Of a DNA stretch of 42,589 bases, positions 41,659 through 42,589 are shown one piece after another. The stretch's first letter is position 1, and each line of letters opens with the position of its first letter. The translations under genes were made by a program, and so were the position numbers. The notes beneath the pieces were generated by a model. It did no database searches, was not told the origin of the DNA, and saw only the letters and a list, made by a program, of their open reading frames with translations. This stretch comes from an uncultured Dokdonia sp. (lineage in GTDB: Bacteria > Bacteroidota > Bacteroidia > Flavobacteriales > Flavobacteriaceae): the NCBI GenBank assembly GCA_947503305.1, contig CANNDF010000010.1, positions 1 through 42,589 on the forward strand, given 5' to 3'.

Positions 41659-42312
41659 ATGGTAAGAAACTTGGTAAAAGTTACTGTCCTTCCTTTTATG
41701 TTAGGACTACTACTATTAGGAACTACAAAAGAAAAACAATTAGATTTTTCTAAGTATTCTACAGAAGGATTAGATCTTTTCTATACAGTTGCTCTTCCTG
41801 AAGAGACATTAGAAAGTGACAGGTATCCATACTTTCCATCACCATATGCTGGAAATATGTTTGTTGGATTTAAAGAGGCTTTAGCTTTTAAAGAATCACA
41901 AGGAAATTACTTTAGTGTAAACCGTTTTGGATACATGGGTAAATACCAATTTGGACAATCTACACTTGATGTTATTGGTATTAGAAGCACACAAAATTTT
42001 CTAAATAATCCTATATTACAGGAACAAGCATTTCTTTTAAATACGTCTCGTAATAAATGGGTACTACGTAGAGACATTGCTCGTTATTCTGGAAAATGGA
42101 TAAGCGGTATAAAAATAACAGAATCAGGAATATTAGCAGCAGCTCATCTAGCAGGGCCTGGTAGTGTTAAAAAATTTTTACGCTCAGGAGGTGAAGACGG
42201 CTTTAATGATGCTTTTGGTACATCTATAGAAAGTTACCTTAAAAAGTTTTCTGGATTTGATGTTTCATTTGTACAACCTATAAAACGTCCTAAATTAGAA
42301 GACATTTTATAG
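41659..42312 (+). CDS. Exported lysozyme/SLT-like protein
   Basis: 217 residues. An N-terminal hydrophobic segment (about 7-21) acts as signal peptide or anchor. The region LAFKESQGNYFSVNRFGYMG (76-95), followed by KYQFG, matches the catalytic motif of goose-lysozyme/SLT-type lytic transglycosylases, with Glu79 as catalytic acid. ILAAAHLAGPGSVKKFL is the second conserved helix. It probably cleaves peptidoglycan in the periplasm; it follows dapF-GNAT-mltG, so the whole segment concerns wall metabolism. It has its own promoter-like element and ends at a strong terminator. Confidence 0.85.
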   Translation: MVRNLVKVTVLPFMLGLLLLGTTKEKQLDFSKYSTEGLDLFYTVALPEETLESDRYPYFPSPYAGNMFVGFKEALAFKESQGNYFSVNRFGYMGKYQFGQSTLDVIGIRSTQNFLNNPILQEQAFLLNTSRNKWVLRRDIARYSGKWISGIKITESGILAAAHLAGPGSVKKFLRSGGEDGFNDAFGTSIESYLKKFSGFDVSFVQPIKRPKLEDIL

Positions 42313-42338
42313 AGTATAATTAAAAACAAATAAAAAAA

Positions 42339-42369
42339 GCGCCACGATATTCTCGTGGCGCTTTTTTTT
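42339..42369. terminator. Strong bidirectional terminator
   Basis: GCGCCACGA / TCGTGGCGC, a perfect 9-bp GC-rich stem with 5-nt loop, flanked by seven A on the left and eight T on the right, between convergent genes. Confidence 0.88.
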
Positions 42370-42394
42370 ATTTGTTTTGGGTTTGTTGTCTGTT

Positions 42395-42589
42395 TTATCT
42401 TTTTAAGGTAAAATGGCCTACAAACTCTCGTTGTGTTCCTATCTCATCTGGCTCTGTAAACTCTACCCTAAACCAGTAATCACTCGATGGTAATGGTTGA
42501 CCATTAAAAGTACCATCCCAACCGATACTCGTTGGACTTATCTGTTTAAGAAGTTTCCCATAACGATCAAAAATATATATTTTGGCATT
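42395..42589 (-). CDS. C-terminal fragment of a T9SS type B (CHU_C) secreted protein, cut by the window edge
   Basis: Sixty-four codons and a TAA stop at 42395-42397; the frame is open to the window end. The translation includes IYIFDRYGKLLKQI, WDGTFNGQPLPSSDYWFRV and ends GHFTLKR, a textbook gliding-motility-associated C-terminal domain. This domain directs cargo through the type IX secretion system to the cell surface. The functional part of the protein lies outside the window. Confidence 0.9.
   Translation of the reverse strand, partial: NAKIYIFDRYGKLLKQISPTSIGWDGTFNGQPLPSSDYWFRVEFTEPDEIGTQREFVGHFTLKR

Overview
The window comes from an AT-rich Bacteroidota chromosome, most likely a marine member of the Flavobacteriaceae. 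The evidence is several TAnnTTTG-type promoter elements, a Rho factor with a long Asn/Arg-rich linker next to a DUF4293 gene, two DUF3667 proteins, a CHU_C (type IX secretion) C-terminal domain, and a UbiA enzyme of the kind linked to geranylgeranylglycerol-phosphate lipids. The abundant palindrome GCTTTCGCGAAAGC reminds me of Dokdonia-like genomes, but that is recollection and not proof. I saw no rRNA, tRNA, transposase, CRISPR array or phage gene.

Layout. 41-2540 (minus): lipoprotein, Maf pyrophosphatase, UbiA prenyltransferase. 2653-10682 (minus): six tightly packed genes with no function I can name. They are a coiled-coil protein, an alpha-rich protein, a AAA+ ATPase, a 412-residue protein and two membrane proteins. 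10983-12255 (minus): KdsC-type phosphatase and a DUF2520 Rossmann protein, which in relatives I remember lie close to ubiA-maf, so the six-gene block looks like an insertion into a conserved neighbourhood. 12399-19060 (plus): HtpG, a thioredoxin-like protein, then the diadenylate cyclase CdaA, two DUF3667 paralogues and a membrane class III nucleotide cyclase. 19079-23437: ABC exporter and TruA, a metallophosphoesterase, an Asp/Asn hydroxylase-like protein and a cupin_5 protein. 23623-28049: exported serine hydrolase and exported ankyrin protein, divergent from a LytS/LytTR two-component pair. 28101-30454: SMP-30-like propeller, DJ-1/PfpI protein and a Crp/Fnr regulator, with a TGTGA-N6-TCACA box between the last two. 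30642-37235: DUF4293, Rho, SIMPL protein, TrmD, GNAT, an exported/membrane coiled-coil protein and a long GAPDH. 37413-42589: DegP-type protease, then DapF, GNAT, MltG and an SLT-like lysozyme (cell-wall synthesis and turnover), ending in the C-terminus of a T9SS type B cargo protein.

Most promising leads: (1) the AAA+/coiled-coil/membrane module at 2653-10682, a candidate undescribed envelope-associated machine; (2) a dispersed 14-bp palindrome family with six exact copies, two inside genes and two directly after terminators; (3) a self-consistent Crp-type regulator and operator pair at 29861-30454. Promoter and terminator calls come from reading by eye. Family names come from motif recognition without database searches.
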